Counted from the first letter of the stretch, positions 1 through 10,189 are shown. The stretch is DNA of 64,000 nucleotides from Schistocephalus solidus (GCA_017591395.1 WEDG01004947.1:1-64000); one strand, 5' to 3'. A program made the numbers and translations. Notes: generated from the sequence alone by a model not told the origin.

Positions 1-226
1 TGGGTATGACTGGCTGATGACGGCAAATAAGCCAGAAATGGCCATTCCAGTCCCCCTTGTCTTTGTCGGTCATGTTATTCCGCCAATATACTTTGCTGCC
101 TTACGGCTGCTGGCGGGGCTTGAGTAGTAGCCCCAAGGCACAACGGGATGAGTGAGTCCTGTAACCAATCGGTGAGTGCCCCATTACCATTGTCAATATT
201 CCCGATCGAAACCGGCAAGACAACGA

Positions 227-298
227 GCTCGTGGCGCAGTGGGTAGAGCGTTGGACTTCTGCCCAACAAGGTCACGAGTTCGAGGCTCGGGCGCCGCA
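227..298 (+). repeat. tRNA-Arg-like SINE head, unit 1
   Basis: An A-box-like TGGCGCAGTGGG, an anticodon-arm-like GTTGG...CCAAC enclosing ACTTCTGC, and a B-box-like GAGTTCGAGGCTC are spaced as in a tRNA. The closest type I recognise is tRNA-Arg(UCU), whose anticodon arm reads GGACTTCTAATCC. The loop is one base too long and no complementary 5' acceptor strand is seen, so this is a SINE promoter head (internal Pol III boxes) and not a working tRNA gene. Confidence 0.65.
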
Positions 299-535
299 AC
301 GCCTGGATTTGAGTATGGCTGGCTGATGACGGCTAATAAGTCAGAAATGGCCAGTCCAGTCTCCCTTGTCTTTGTCAGTCATGTTATTCCGCCAATATAC
401 TTTGCTGCCTTATGGCTGCTGGCGGGGCTTGAGAGTTTGCCCCAAGGCACAACGGGACGATAGAGTCCTGTAACCGATCGGTTAGTGCCCCATTACCATT
501 GTCAATATTCCCGATCGAAACCGGCAAGACAACGA

Positions 536-607
536 TCTCGTGGCGCAGTGGGTAGAGCGTTGGACTTCTGCACAACAAGGTCACGAGTTCGAGGCTCGGG
601 CGCCGCA
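536..607 (+). repeat. tRNA-Arg-like SINE head, unit 2
   Basis: Second copy of the head, exactly 309 bp downstream. It differs by few bases, for example TGCACAAC where unit 1 has TGCCCAAC, which weakens the anticodon stem further. A-box and B-box similarity is retained. Confidence 0.65.
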
Positions 608-653
608 GCGCCTAGGTTTGGTTATGGCTGGCTGATGACGGCTCATGTCATGG

Positions 654-672
654 TATATATATATATATATAT
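654..672. repeat. (TA)n at the 3' end of PLE copy 1
   Basis: A short alternating TA run lies exactly between the SINE array and the 3' end of the minus-strand PLE copy 1. Comparable TA runs sit at the 3' side of other PLE copies in this window. Confidence 0.85.
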
Positions 673-706
673 GAAGAAAGAAGGCTGGTCGGAAAATCGA
701 GGTTTA

Positions 707-751
707 CTCGTAAATTTTTTAGCTGGTTACACCAACCCGTCGTCAGACGAA
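707..751 (-). ncRNA. Degenerate hammerhead ribozyme motif, PLE copy 1
   Basis: The minus strand holds CTGACGA (740-746) with stem-I strands TTCGT and ACGAG, as in copy 3 at 7527-7571. The conserved GAAA box is mutated to an A run here, so cleavage activity is not expected. Confidence 0.5.
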
Positions 752-949
752 ATGAGAATTGGGAGATGGGATTGTCATGCAGGAGGGTTTAGGGGCAGAG
801 AGGTGACATCAACAGAATGACGCCATGGGGTGTTTTGGTGTCCGTGAATCCTGTTACGTTAGCTGTCGCATGTAAGGGAAAGGGGGCTAGAGTTTTGATA
901 GCAAGTCACGTGGCGGGAGATGCAGAGCCGTCGAGGTTAAACTTGGCTG

Positions 950-1530
950 GGCACAGATAACCAGTTGTTGATTTTAAGGTGGGCGCAAGTCAGTGGACCG
1001 TGCACGCAGACCTTCGCAATGCGCATCCAGATCGACGTGGCGGTTGATACTGTTTGTGCCGGAGTGCCAAGCTTCGAGCAATTCGCGTGCCTGTTTGGTG
1101 CTAAACATGGCGACCACTTCAGTTCCTCTGAATTGAAACGGTGGTCACAATCAATGGCGTGCGCAAACACGAGAGACAAGGGATCGCGTCGGCAGATGGC
1201 CACTTCGTGTTCATTTATGCGGGTCTCGAGTCATCGGCCTGCATGGCCTACGTAAGTGCAAGAGCAATTCGCACATGGAATGCGGTAAATAACATTGGTT
1301 TGTTGCTCTTTTGGTACATGATCTTTTACACGTGAACGTGCTGCCCGCATGGAGGACGCTGGCTTGTGAGCGATGCAGATACCAAATCGGTATAATTGTC
1401 GGGCGATCGTTTCCGAAATGCCCTGCATGTATGGCAATGAAACGAATTTCCTCGGTACTACTTCTCCATTAGAGCTCTGATATTGTGTTTGCCTGTGACT
1501 TCGGAGACAGTTTTTCACGAAGCTCATCGG
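950..1530 (-). pseudogene. GIY-YIG endonuclease domain of PLE copy 1
   Basis: PLE proteins end in a GIY-YIG nuclease that nicks the target to prime reverse transcription. Here the minus strand reads PYMQGISETIARQLYRFGI, then VIYRIPCANC and TYVGHAG (the GIY and YIG segments) near 1250-1300. After a frameshift it continues with the C-terminal RRRDPLSLVFAHAIDCDHRFN at about 1110-1190. The last part matches the fragment at 7793-7999 closely, which keeps the frame with INRHVDLDAH. The domain is interrupted and not functional. Confidence 0.75.
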
Positions 1531-2235
1531 ATAGCCGTTAGATCGGAGTAGTTGGCATAAATAGACAAGTTCTTTTTTAAGAAGATACTTGCTGTTACAG
1601 TACCGGAAGGCGCTGGGAAAAAGAGCTCGAACGCAGCTTCGTTTGTGGGCAGCAGGATTATTTCGGCATCTGAGTCTTTTCTTTGAACGCTGGTTGCGGG
1701 CTTGCCATCACTCAATCTTTGCACTGTGACGTCGAGAAACGGGAGGATGTCACCTGTTGCTCCTTCGCGGGTGAATTGTATACCAGGGAAGACACCATTA
1801 AGACTTTCATGCAGCCGTTCCACTTCGCAGTTTTTAATGACCACGAAAGTATCATCTACGTAGCGAAGCCACATTTTTGGCCTGAGGTTTTGAATCACAG
1901 CTTCTTCTATACGTTGTAAGACTAGCTCGGCAAGTAGCCCCGATATTGGTGAACCCATTGGAGCACCCTTGACCTGTTGGTAATGCTTACCGTCGAATTG
2001 ACAATAATTCTTAAGGCAGAGCCAGAGCATGTCTTAAACGTGCTGCGTTGGAATGTTTATTGGTGTTTCTTTAAGACGTCAAGCTACGCTCTGAATTGCC
2101 AGGTTATGTGGTATTGAGGAAAAAAGAGCAACCACATCAAACGATAGAATGCATTCATCAGGACTTACATTAAGGCCTTGAATTCTTTGAAGAAAAGCAT
2201 GCGAGTTGCTGATGCTGTACTGTGAACCATTGCTT
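1524..2235 (-). pseudogene. Reverse transcriptase C-terminal half, PLE copy 1
   Basis: Read on the minus strand the segment begins NGSQYSISNSHAFLQRIQGL, passes FDVVALFSSIPHNLA (RT motif A region) and, after two in-frame stops, enters a 168-residue open stretch with QVKGAPMGSPISGLLAELV (motif B) and LRYVDDTFVVI (motif C with both catalytic aspartates). FPGIQFT and LPFLDV follow, as in other PLE thumb regions. The catalytic core looks intact although the gene is not. Its 5' partner lies inverted at 2238-2590. Confidence 0.82.
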
Positions 2236-2237
2236 AG

Positions 2238-2590
2238 GTGCTTTGGGCGTTTTTAGCTGCTGACAAAGGTGGTGCTACCGTCATCATGGACAAGATTGAC
2301 TATGTCAATAAGGCCAATCAAGCTTTTCCTGACAGGGAGGCCTACATCCCCGTTGCTGAAAATCCAACGAAAAAACAGGCTGCATCTGTAAAGAAGAAGG
2401 TGAATGAGCTCACTAGACTGAAACTCATAAGCCCCGCGGACTCTACATTTCTAGCTCTCAATGATCCGCGCATCGCACGTGCCTATGGTGTTCCAAAGAT
2501 TCACAAGGCGGACGTACCATTGAGGATTATAGTGTTACTTATTGGATCGCCGAATTATAACCTTGCCAAGTGGTTATACAAATTGCGACT
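2238..2590 (+). pseudogene. Inverted RT N-terminal half of PLE copy 1
   Basis: A plus-strand open stretch contains AADKGGATVIMDKIDY, then ISPADSTFLALNDPRIARAYGVPKIHKADVPLR and IGSPNYNLAKWLYK. These are the PLE RT fingers (motifs 1-2). The match ends just where the minus-strand half begins in protein terms (after WLYK, about the LTNGS position). It lacks the palm and is followed near 2640 by a different PLE copy. A short similar string (TGCTT.GGTGCTTT) occurs at 2232-2245 and 2609-2621, on both sides of the inverted block. Confidence 0.75.
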
Positions 2591-2674
2591 CGTTACGGGC
2601 GAAGCATGCTTGGTGCTTTCATAACTGATGCCCGTTTCCGACTCCAAAAATTTTAAGTTTCTAAGGAGCGGCAC

Positions 2675-4753
2675 ATGGAGATTTGCCAAGAAAAGCTTCC
2701 TTCACAATTATTTGAATCATTTAAGGACACGATTGCCCGTGCTTCAGAATGTGAACGACATAAGGAGCGGAATTTTTTAGACAGAAAATGGTTGAACATT
2801 TCACAACAAACCGACACAAACCAGAAGTTTTCAAAGAAGGTCGTAAATCTGTCATCGAGAATCCTCACAACAACGGAAGAAGGCGTGCTTTCCAAAGGTC
2901 TGAAATACAATCTTTCTGACTCAAACTATTTGGGGTTTCTTGCAAGCTTGGAATCCATCATATCAACTGTGAACCTCTCAGAAGATGAACGGTTTACTAT
3001 ATGAAATAGTAACATACAAGCTTTAAAAGACCGGAAACATTTTTCAGTACTATCACCTGAAGAGAGGAAAGCGTTAAAGGGTCTATAAACTGACAAGGAT
3101 ATTATCATTCTCCCCGCGGACAAAGGAGGCGCGATTGCGGTTTTTAACAAAATAGACTACAATAGGAAGATGCTGTCATTGTTAGCAGATGGATCCACCT
3201 ACGAACCACTCTCTGCGGACCCTACAAAGACACAGAATTCATCTATTGATAAGGTTTTGAAACTTCTCACATGGAAGAAGCAACTGTCAGGAAATATTGC
3301 TAAATCCCTGCGACAAACTGAACGAACCATCGCGAAGATTTATGGACTGCCTAAAGTCCACAAAACTGAGGTTCCACTGCGACCTATAGTGTCATTAATC
3401 GGTGCGCCTAACTACAAAATTTCCAAGTGGTTTTTCCAAAAGCTTCATCCGCTTACGAAAAATTGTTAAACCTCAATTGAGAATTCAACGGAGTTTCTAA
3501 AAAAATTGAAAGGAACCACAATCTCCACAGATAAAATAATGGTCTCCTTCGATGTCGTTTCCCTCTTCACGTCTATACAGTTAGCCCTAGCAAAACAGTA
3601 CACAAAGAAACTTCTGTTGTCCCACGATATGGATGTTCCAGCAGCGGCCGTACTCTAACTCATGGACCTATGTTTAGAAACTAACTTTTCATTCGACCGA
3701 AAATGTTATAAGCAACTGAAAGGAGCTCCAATGGGGTCACCCATCTCTCGTTTTCTCGCCGAAATCGCAATGTAGAAACTCGAGGCCACGGCTATTCCGT
3801 TAGTTTATCCTAAATTATGGCTGCGTTATGTAGACGAAACATTTGTGGTCGTTAAAAAGGACCAACTGGAAATGCTCCATAACACCATCAACTCCACAAT
3901 CCCCGGAATCCAATTCACACTCTAAAAGGAAGTTGACAATAAACTCCCATTCTTGGATGTTCTCGTACAACGAAAGACCGACGGAACACTACGCACATCG
4001 ATTTATTGAAAGGAAACGTATTCCGAGGTTATTCTGCCTTATGAGAGCAACCAGCCTATCGCTCACAAACGGAGTGTTGTCAACAGTCTACTCAGTCGAG
4101 CAAAAACACATTGCTCCGACGAAGAAGGCTATCGAATCGAACTGAATTACTTGTGTGAATTATTTTCGCAGAACGGGTACCCTACGGATTTTGTACGCCA
4201 ATACTTGATAAGACAGAAGTCGAAAGAAAAGGGACCAAGTAGTTCTAACGAGGCGCCAAAAATAAATACATGGCGAACCCTTCCTTACATTAAGAATGTG
4301 TCTGAACTCGTCGAAAGACACCTAAGGAAGCATCAAATTCATGTGGCGCACAAACCGACAACTACTTTACGTACCCAGCTTGTCCACCCTAAGGATAGGG
4401 TCAACTATATGGACAAGAAAGAGGTCATCTACAAGATCCCATGTGAAGCATGTGATGCCGTGTATTGTGGTCAGACAGGCAAATCCGCCTCTACACGCAC
4501 CTATGAACATCAGTTGGCAGTAAAGAGGCGGGACCATCTGTCCCAAACAGCTATGCATACTCTAGACACCGGGCACATCTTCGCTTGGGATAAAACTCGG
4601 ATTGTCGCCGCCTGTTCCTTCAAGAAAGGTCGAGAGTTCCTCAAGGCGATGCATTCAGATGAGTCATGCATCAACAGACATATCGAGTTTGATGCGGCGT
4701 ACAGACATCTCAAGGAGAAATGGAAGAAACGAGAAACAATCAGGACAGGCTGA
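2675..4753 (+). pseudogene. PLE protein: RT plus GIY-YIG nuclease
   Basis: Domains in order: an N-terminal region (2675-3004, KLPSQLFESFKDTIARAS...), RT fingers with IIILPADKGGAIAVFNKIDY (~3100) and KIYGLPKVHKTEVPLR (~3340), palm with FDVVSLFTSI (~3550), QLKGAPMGSPIS (~3720), and LRYVDETFVVV (~3825). The linker is NGYPTDFVRQYL. The GIY-YIG nuclease at 4420-4700 has VIYKIPCEAC, AVYCGQTG, RTYEHQLAVKRRDHLS and SCINRHIEFD. The second catalytic aspartate of YVDD is glutamate. Six to eight in-frame stops (for example near 3003, 3087, 3468, 3657, 3774, 3922, 4008) break the frame, but the last 200 residues (4151-4753) are open. Confidence 0.85.
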
Positions 4754-4859
4754 TACACACGGCGGCCGCTCAATGGTGCCAATGTTCACGCCAGTATCGA
4801 TTTTTTTTCGCGTGATTACGATGTCAACTGTTTTTGCAACATTTGCTACCCACCTGCGT

Positions 4860-4890
4860 CTGACGACGACCCGGAGAACCGGTGTTGAAA
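4860..4890 (+). ncRNA. Hammerhead-type core in the 3' UTR of PLE copy 2
   Basis: CTGACGA (4860-4866) is followed by a potential stem-II hairpin, CCGG-AGAA-CCGG, and then GAAA (4887-4890). The order and spacing fit a hammerhead core. I could not find convincing stem I or III partners, so this is probably a decayed copy. Confidence 0.4.
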
Positions 4891-4979
4891 ATATATACAA
4901 TAAAGCTCCATTTCCCATAGAACTATTCGATTTCATATATATATATATAAATGCAATTTTCCTGGTCATTTAATATGCG

Positions 4980-7280
4980 ATTATTAGGCTGTGTGCCGGC
5001 CAAGTGAAAAGCCTATTTTAGAATTTATTGGGGCGTTCCAAATCTATTTTACAGAAAGGTTTTATTTATATTTTTGGCTTTTAAGAAAAATATGTCTATT
5101 ATTTTCCCTATCGGTCGATAATTCCTTCAGTCATTTCATTTTTTAATAGCCTCGCTAGCTTGAAAATTTATATATAACTATCGTCAAAATAAAAGGCCTG
5201 TCTATGCTCAAACAGCAAGAAGAATTAGAAAGGTTGCCAATTATCGAAAGAATAAAAAATATCCAGTCATATTGAGCCTATTTGCTGACTTCGTTTAGCT
5301 CTGATATAGACAACACATTAGAAGGAACGAAGAAAGAATTTTGATCTATTCCGCACCCACACGTAATGTCTCAGTGATAACAAAAGTTAACAAAAATAGC
5401 AAATCAGTATGCCATCAACAGTGTCCATTTTTTGACTTTCCTCTATAAATGCTTGAACTTGAATATGCGAACCAAACGCTAAGAACCGGATTGAATTGTA
5501 AGGTAAATTTTACTCAGTCAATTTTAAACATTGAAATCCGCCTTCTTCATCCTACCAGCAGTTGAGAAGCGATGGTTTGAGCAAAATCTTAGACATGTGA
5601 GAGATACAGGAACGAATGTGTCTCAAACACTGGCTGGAGAGGTAAGAATTCCTTTGACGCCAACATATAATTCATCATAAAATTGTTCTTTAGACCTCTT
5701 GCTCGACTCAAAAGCGTTTGTTAGGTAACTGTTCATATGAGGTCAAACGTTCTTACCAAGGATGTCAAATGCATACCTCAAAGCAGAGTGCATATAGAGA
5801 TGGTGATTCAAGCGTGCATTAAATTGAGTGACATTACATTTTGCAGGAGTTACTGCATAAAATATCTCTTCAGTGTTTGAGTTAAGTTTAAATACACATC
5901 CTTGACGTAAAATGGAGACCTAAAATTGGGACGCCTTTGATGTAAGCGGAATGACAAGTTCTAAAGATCAATTTAGGGGAAAGAAATTCAATTGTTGCAA
6001 GAGGACTTCCATTTGCATGAATAACCCACACAGTGGAGGAAAGGAAGCCAAAGTGAGGTTTTAAATCGTTCATTTGAAAGACGTCCATGCTCGTTGGCGA
6101 AAGAAAGCCGGCAAGATGCTTTTAGCACTCAAGTAACGAAATAAACATCCAGTCAGCACTTATTAGGCATTGTTTACTTTGCCCTGAATACTTACGTTAC
6201 TTTTCGCCGTGTCTTACGCAATTGCCAAAATTATTGAGTCAAGAAAGATAAACATGTAAGCCAAACTAGCAAAATAGTCTATCGTATGCTTTGCAACATA
6301 CACGCGTGCTTCAACGTACATGGGAACACCAAAACGTGCCTTTCAAGTGCTTGTCTGTTTTCATCGGTAGAAACTTCTTAGAGAAGAGCAAAAAGTTGTT
6401 AATAAAGGCTGGAGGTTTTCACCATTGGACAAGCATAAACACCATGCTTGTTCTGCACTAGAAAAGATTCTAACAAACAACGTGACGACTTGTAACATAG
6501 TTTCAAAGAACTCCATAAAAGGAAAAAATGCTGTTCACTGACACTACGAGCCTACTTAAGCTTTGTGAATACAAAGGAGATAATAGTTAGGCTAATAGCT
6601 TGCCAAGTTTTAAAAAATGGCCCAATATAATAAAAAATAGACGCTTTTGTAATTCAACATTTTATTGCAGTTCTTTTTTGAGAAGATTTAACGTGCACCA
6701 AGGGCAAAATTTGGTGATACTTTTGATGATTGCAAAGACTCTGTGGAACCGACAGCTAGCTTATAAACTTCCAACGCAATATGGGAAGGAAACGTTGGTT
6801 AAGGTTAACAAGCGAAAAGGAAGGGAAAATGTGTATCTCAAGAAGCCAAAGTTTACCACACAAATTGATCCTAAATAAGAGCTCCAACTGTTAACGTGGA
6901 TCTGCTTTCAACCGCCTCTGTTGGATTATAAAACAGCGTTATCTATAACACCTATGTATACATAGCTTCCTAATATATATATGGATTACTAAAAACAAAT
7001 AAAAGGGATATACCCCGAGAGCAACTCTGCCCAATTATAATTCACCTCATCACACCTTAGCACACATAATACTCAAGGAAATAGAAACACTCGGACAACA
7101 GTTTTTTGAGTGTTGTCATTCTTTTGATGAACTCAGGCATAAACAATTCCGCAAACGCAATATTTCTGGACGTGTAATCATTTTTGATCAACGTTCTTAT
7201 AAATAAAACAATAAACTTTATACGTATTCATGCTTTTAACCCTAACATGTTGCCCAAAATATGATAAGATATATATATGT
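4980..7280. other. AT-rich stretch without recognised genes
   Basis: No recognisable domain was seen. An open frame of 92 codons at 6600-6878 (+) is lysine- and arginine-rich with no motif I know and no clear context, so it is not called a gene. No tandem repeat stands out. Confidence 0.5.
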
Positions 7281-7283
7281 AGG

Positions 7284-7420
7284 AAAAATGGGCGGTAAGG
7301 CGAAAGTGACTACCCTGGGTATGCCTGACAAAATTTGTTTGGCTTTGTGATCCTGTGGGGTGAAATATTTTCTCGTTATTATCGCTGGATTTTCAATGGC
7401 GATACCCTGCATTAACTTTA
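7284..7420 (+). repeat. Direct repeat, left copy, beside PLE block
   Basis: ATGGGCGGTAAGGCGAAAG, TTTGGCTTTGTGAT and GAAATATTTTCTC occur in the same order at 10190-10330. The two copies lie at the outer ends of the PLE copy 3 + copy 4 block. No coding content. Confidence 0.7.
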
Positions 7421-7424
7421 GCAG

Positions 7425-7425
<1 letters not shown>

Positions 7426-7455
<30 letters not shown>
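7426..7455. repeat. (TA)n at the 3' end of PLE copy 3
   Basis: About 30 bp of alternating TA sit between the direct repeat at 7284-7420 and the 3' end of the minus-strand PLE copy 3, repeating the arrangement at 654-672. Confidence 0.85.
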
Positions 7456-7456
<1 letters not shown>

Positions 7457-7526
7457 AATAGTTGAGGTAGTATGCATTCCGAGATGATAAATGAAGAAAG
7501 AAGGCTCATCGGAAAATCGTGGTTTA

Positions 7527-7571
7527 CTCGTAAATTTTCAAGCTGGTTACACCAACCCGTCGTCAGACGAA
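7527..7571 (-). ncRNA. Hammerhead ribozyme motif, PLE copy 3
   Basis: On the minus strand: stem-I strand TTCGT, box CTGACGA (7560-7566), a stem-II region containing GGTT...AACC, box GAAA (7536-7539), a two-pair stem III (AA/TT) without a loop, then the stem-I partner ACGAG. Hammerheads with a very small stem III are established in PLEs. Stem I is only 5 bp and the predicted cleavage base is U, so activity is uncertain. Confidence 0.5.
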
Positions 7572-7792
7572 ATGAGAAGTGGGAGTTGGGATTGTCACGC
7601 TAGAGGGTTTAGGGGCAGAAGGGTTGCATCGACAGACTGACGCTATGGGGGGTTTGGGGGGCCGTGAATCCTGTTACGATAGCTGTCGCATGTAAGGGGT
7701 GGGGGCTAGAGTTTTGATAGCAAGTCACGTGGCGGGAGATGCAGAGCCAGCGAGGTTACACTTGGCTGGGCACAGAAAAGCAGTTGTTAATT

Positions 7793-8060
7793 TTAAGGTG
7801 GGCGCAAGTCAGTGGACCGTGCACGCAGACCTTCGCAATGCGCATCCAGATCGACATGGCGGTTGATACTTTGTGTGCCGGAGTGCCAGGCTTCGAGGAA
7901 TTCGCGTGCCCGTTTGGTGCTAGCCATGTCGACCTCTTCAGTTCCCTCCCAATTGAAGCGGTGGTCGCAATCAACGGCGTGCGCAAACACGAGAGACAAG
8001 GGATCGCGTCGGCGGATGGCCAGTTTGGGTTAATTTATGCGGTTCCCGAATCGTCGGCCT
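7793..8060 (-). pseudogene. GIY-YIG nuclease C-terminus, PLE copy 3
   Basis: The minus strand reads SLVFAHAVDCDHRFNWEGTE, REFLEAWHSGTQSINRHVDL and LRARSTDLRPP before a stop. This is the C-terminal half of a PLE GIY-YIG domain (LEAWHS...SINRH is the typical ending). The GIY and YIG motifs themselves are lost by 5' truncation near 8080. Confidence 0.75.
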
Positions 8061-8081
8061 GTATGGCCTACGTTTATATGA

Positions 8082-8099
8082 ATATATATATATATATAA
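8082..8099. repeat. (TA)n between PLE copies 3 and 4
   Basis: Short TA run at the junction of the truncated 5' end of copy 3 and the 3' end of copy 4. Confidence 0.8.
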
Positions 8100-8181
8100 T
8101 GTATTGAAAAACAGGCATCCCATATATTCAATAGAAAAGACGAAATTATTTGAGAAAACATATAAACTTTAATGTGTAAAT

Positions 8182-8212
8182 TTTCGAGACTGGTCCCCCA
8201 GCTCGTCGTCAG
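8182..8212 (-). ncRNA. Hammerhead-type core, PLE copy 4
   Basis: The minus strand has CTGACGA (8206-8212), a strong stem-II hairpin (GAGCTGG, loop GGGA, CCAGTCTC) and GAAA (8182-8185). No matching stem-I arms were found, so only the core is conserved. Confidence 0.4.
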
Positions 8213-8259
8213 AATGCGGGCAGTGTACAGGAACAATTAATCAATTAACCATGTTAAAC

Positions 8260-9960
8260 AAAGGATTCTGAGTTTGGGCAAATTCCGAACCAATAGGCTT
8301 TGAGTGTATTTCGTCATCCCGTCGTGATTGGTTGTGCGCGTTTGAATTTTTCTTTAAAGATTTTTTATGTGGCATCCAAATCGATATGCCGGTTGATGCA
8401 TGCCTCATCTGAGTGCATTGCTTCCAGGAATTCACGGCCTTTTCTGATTGGCAGATGCCAACAATCCGTGTTTTCTCCCATGAAAATTTATGTCCGGTTT
8501 CCGGTGTATGCATAGCCTTTTGGGATAAATGTTCTCGTCCTCTAACCGCCAACTGATGTTCGTGTAGGCGGTTTGAGACAGATTTCCCAGTTTGGCCACA
8601 ATAAACGGCATTAAAACTGGAACATGGAATTTTGTAGACAACACCTTTTTTATCGAGGTAGCTTACCCTGTCCTTAGATAGTACAAGCTGTGAGCGTAAA
8701 GTAGATTTAGGGTGGTGTGCTACTTTATCTGGTGTTTTTTAAGCTGTCTTTCGACAAGCTCAGATACATTTTTAATGTATGTGAGAGTTCGCTAGGTCAT
8801 TGTTTTGAGTGCCTGGGTGGCCTTGTTGTTTGAAATACCTTTCTCTTTGGATTCTTGTCGCTTCAGCCATCGATACATGAAGTCACGTGGGTATCCATTT
8901 TTAGAGAATAAGTTAAAGAGGTATTTCATTTCTACTCGATAACTTTCTTCATCAGAGCAGTGTGCTTTGGCTCGATTTAGGAGACTGTAGACAGAACTCC
9001 TTTTGTGATTGATAGGATGATTACTCTCAAAGTGTTGGATGACCTCAGAATATGTAGCTTTGCGGTTAACTGAGGTGTGGAGTGATCCATCTGTTTTCCG
9101 ATGTACGAGGACACCAAGCAATGGGAGTTGTCCATCAGCTTCCGTCTCGAACGTAAATTCAATTCCTGGAAATGTTGAGTTTAGATTTTTGTGGAGCAGA
9201 TCTAATAGTTCTTTCTTGACGATGACACATGTATCATCAACGTTTTACAACCACAATTTTGGTTTAACACCAGGGAGAGCCATCGATTCCAATTTTTGCA
9301 TTTCAACTTCAGCCAGGACCCGGATATGAACGACCCCATAGGGGCCCCTTTAAGTTGTTGATAGCATTGGCCGGAGAAGGAAAAAATTGGTTTCTAGACA
9401 AAGGTTGAGGAGTTGGAGTAAAGCATCGGAAGGTACATCAGTGACGTAGGCGTGGAGTAGTTCTTCGGTGCATGATCTCGCTAAATCAAGGGGGATTGAG
9501 GTGAAGAGCAAGACCCCATTGAATGAAACCATTACCTCGTCAGGTGTTACTGTGATTCCTTATAATTTGTCTAGAAAACCTTTTAAATCATCAATAGAGT
9601 ATTCAGAATTCTTTGTAAGTGGATATAGCTGGTGAAATAGCCACTTTGAAATTTTATCATTTGGTGCACCGATTAAGGAGTCTATCAGTCGCAGTGGGAT
9701 ACCAGTTTTGTGAATTTTTGGAAGATCATATATTTTTTCAATGGTGGGTTCTTCCAGTTTTAAGGATTAAGCATAAACTTCTGATATTAATTTCCTTCCC
9801 GTAAGGCGTTTAAGTGCTTTTTCAATGCACGAGTTTTGAGATTTTGTGGGGTCTGCAGACAAAGGTTTTTTATGTTGAATCGTCTTTTAAAAGTGAAAGC
9901 ATCTTCCCTGTGTACTCTTCTTTGTTTAGGATGGTGGTGTTTGTGTATTGGGAAAATAAT
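8260..9960 (-). pseudogene. PLE RT and GIY-YIG protein, copy 4
   Basis: Reading the minus strand: EKIYDLPKIHKTGIPLR (~9690) and IGAPNDKISKWLFHQLYPLT, VMVSFNGVLLFTSIPLDLA (~9520), LCLETNFF, then a motif C that reads NVDD instead of YVDD (~9240). The 110-residue open stretch at 8792-9121 holds LGVLVHRKTDGSLHTS and NGYPRDFMYRWLKRQ. The nuclease (8300-8640) keeps HLSQKAMHTPETGHKFSWEKTRI before a frameshift. Stops, frameshifts and the altered YVDD make it non-functional. Confidence 0.78.
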
Positions 9961-10189
9961 GTATTTTTTACTATGTATAATACAATTTAACCGGATGATT
10001 TTTCATTGTTAAATCAATTGCTTACACCTCCTCGTTATCAATAACTATTAAATCTAAGTTTTCAATAATCTTAGTAGGCAAATGTGTTTCTTTAGATGCT
10101 AAGGCATCATTGCTTGAGGCATCATTTATAATTCACAATGCGTTTCCGCCCAGAAATCGTAACAAATGATAATAACGGCACGTAATAAG

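Larger units (their letters stand above)
11..628 (+). repeat. Two 309-bp tandem units of a tRNA-derived SINE
   Basis: The phrase TGGCTGATGA starts at 11, 320 and 629, giving an exact 309-bp period and two complete units plus the start of a third that breaks into (TA)n near 654. Each unit has a tRNA-like head (227-298 and 536-607) followed by a body containing CAGAAATGGCC, CCCTTGTCTTTGTC and GCCCCAAGGCACAACGGGA. The same body recurs at 27905-28130 (+) and 31443-31690 (-), so this is a dispersed family, here tandemised. The units are nearly identical, which suggests recent duplication. No protein product is expected. Confidence 0.8.
673..2625 (-). mobile_element. Penelope-like element copy 1 with inverted 5' half
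   Basis: The minus strand from about 2235 down to 673 carries the 3' half of a PLE: RT palm with PMGSPISG and YVDD, then a GIY-YIG nuclease and a 3' UTR with a hammerhead-like core. The RT half that should precede it (ADKGGATVIMD, YGVPKIHKADVPLR) lies immediately alongside but on the plus strand (2238-2590). The two halves meet near 2235, and their protein contents are consecutive parts of one PLE. This is the layout of a 5' inversion such as twin priming produces. The 3' end abuts (TA)n. Stops and frameshifts make the copy dead. Confidence 0.8.
2640..4975 (+). mobile_element. Penelope-like element copy 2, near full length
   Basis: This is the most complete PLE in the window: a 5' region, N-terminal domain, RT, linker, GIY-YIG nuclease, a short 3' UTR with hammerhead core (4860-4890), and a TA run (4935-4950) at the 3' end. 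It lies directly beside the inverted piece of copy 1 but reads differently from it (for example YGLPKVHKTEVPLR against YGVPKIHKADVPLR), so it belongs to another subfamily. It resembles copy 4 at 8.1-10 kb. Confidence 0.8.
7456..8081 (-). mobile_element. 5'-truncated PLE copy 3
   Basis: From 7485 to 8060 the sequence follows 670-1240 of copy 1 closely, including 3' UTR, hammerhead motif and nuclease C-terminus. Only the 3' ~600 bp are present, as expected of 5'-truncated retroposition. A TA run lies at each end (7426-7455, 8082-8099). It is better preserved than copy 1. Confidence 0.8.
8100..9990 (-). mobile_element. PLE copy 4, 5'-truncated, degenerate
   Basis: A minus-strand element with 3' UTR and hammerhead-like core (8182-8212), GIY-YIG region and RT extending up to about 9960, where recognisable protein ends. 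Its protein is close to that of copy 2 (NGYPRDF, RAKAHCSDEESYR, LCLETNF), so the two belong to one subfamily. Confidence 0.75.

Noticed and set aside
227..298. Functional tRNA-Arg gene
   Set aside because: The anticodon loop has eight bases, no proper acceptor stem was found, and the unit is part of a dispersed 309-bp SINE.
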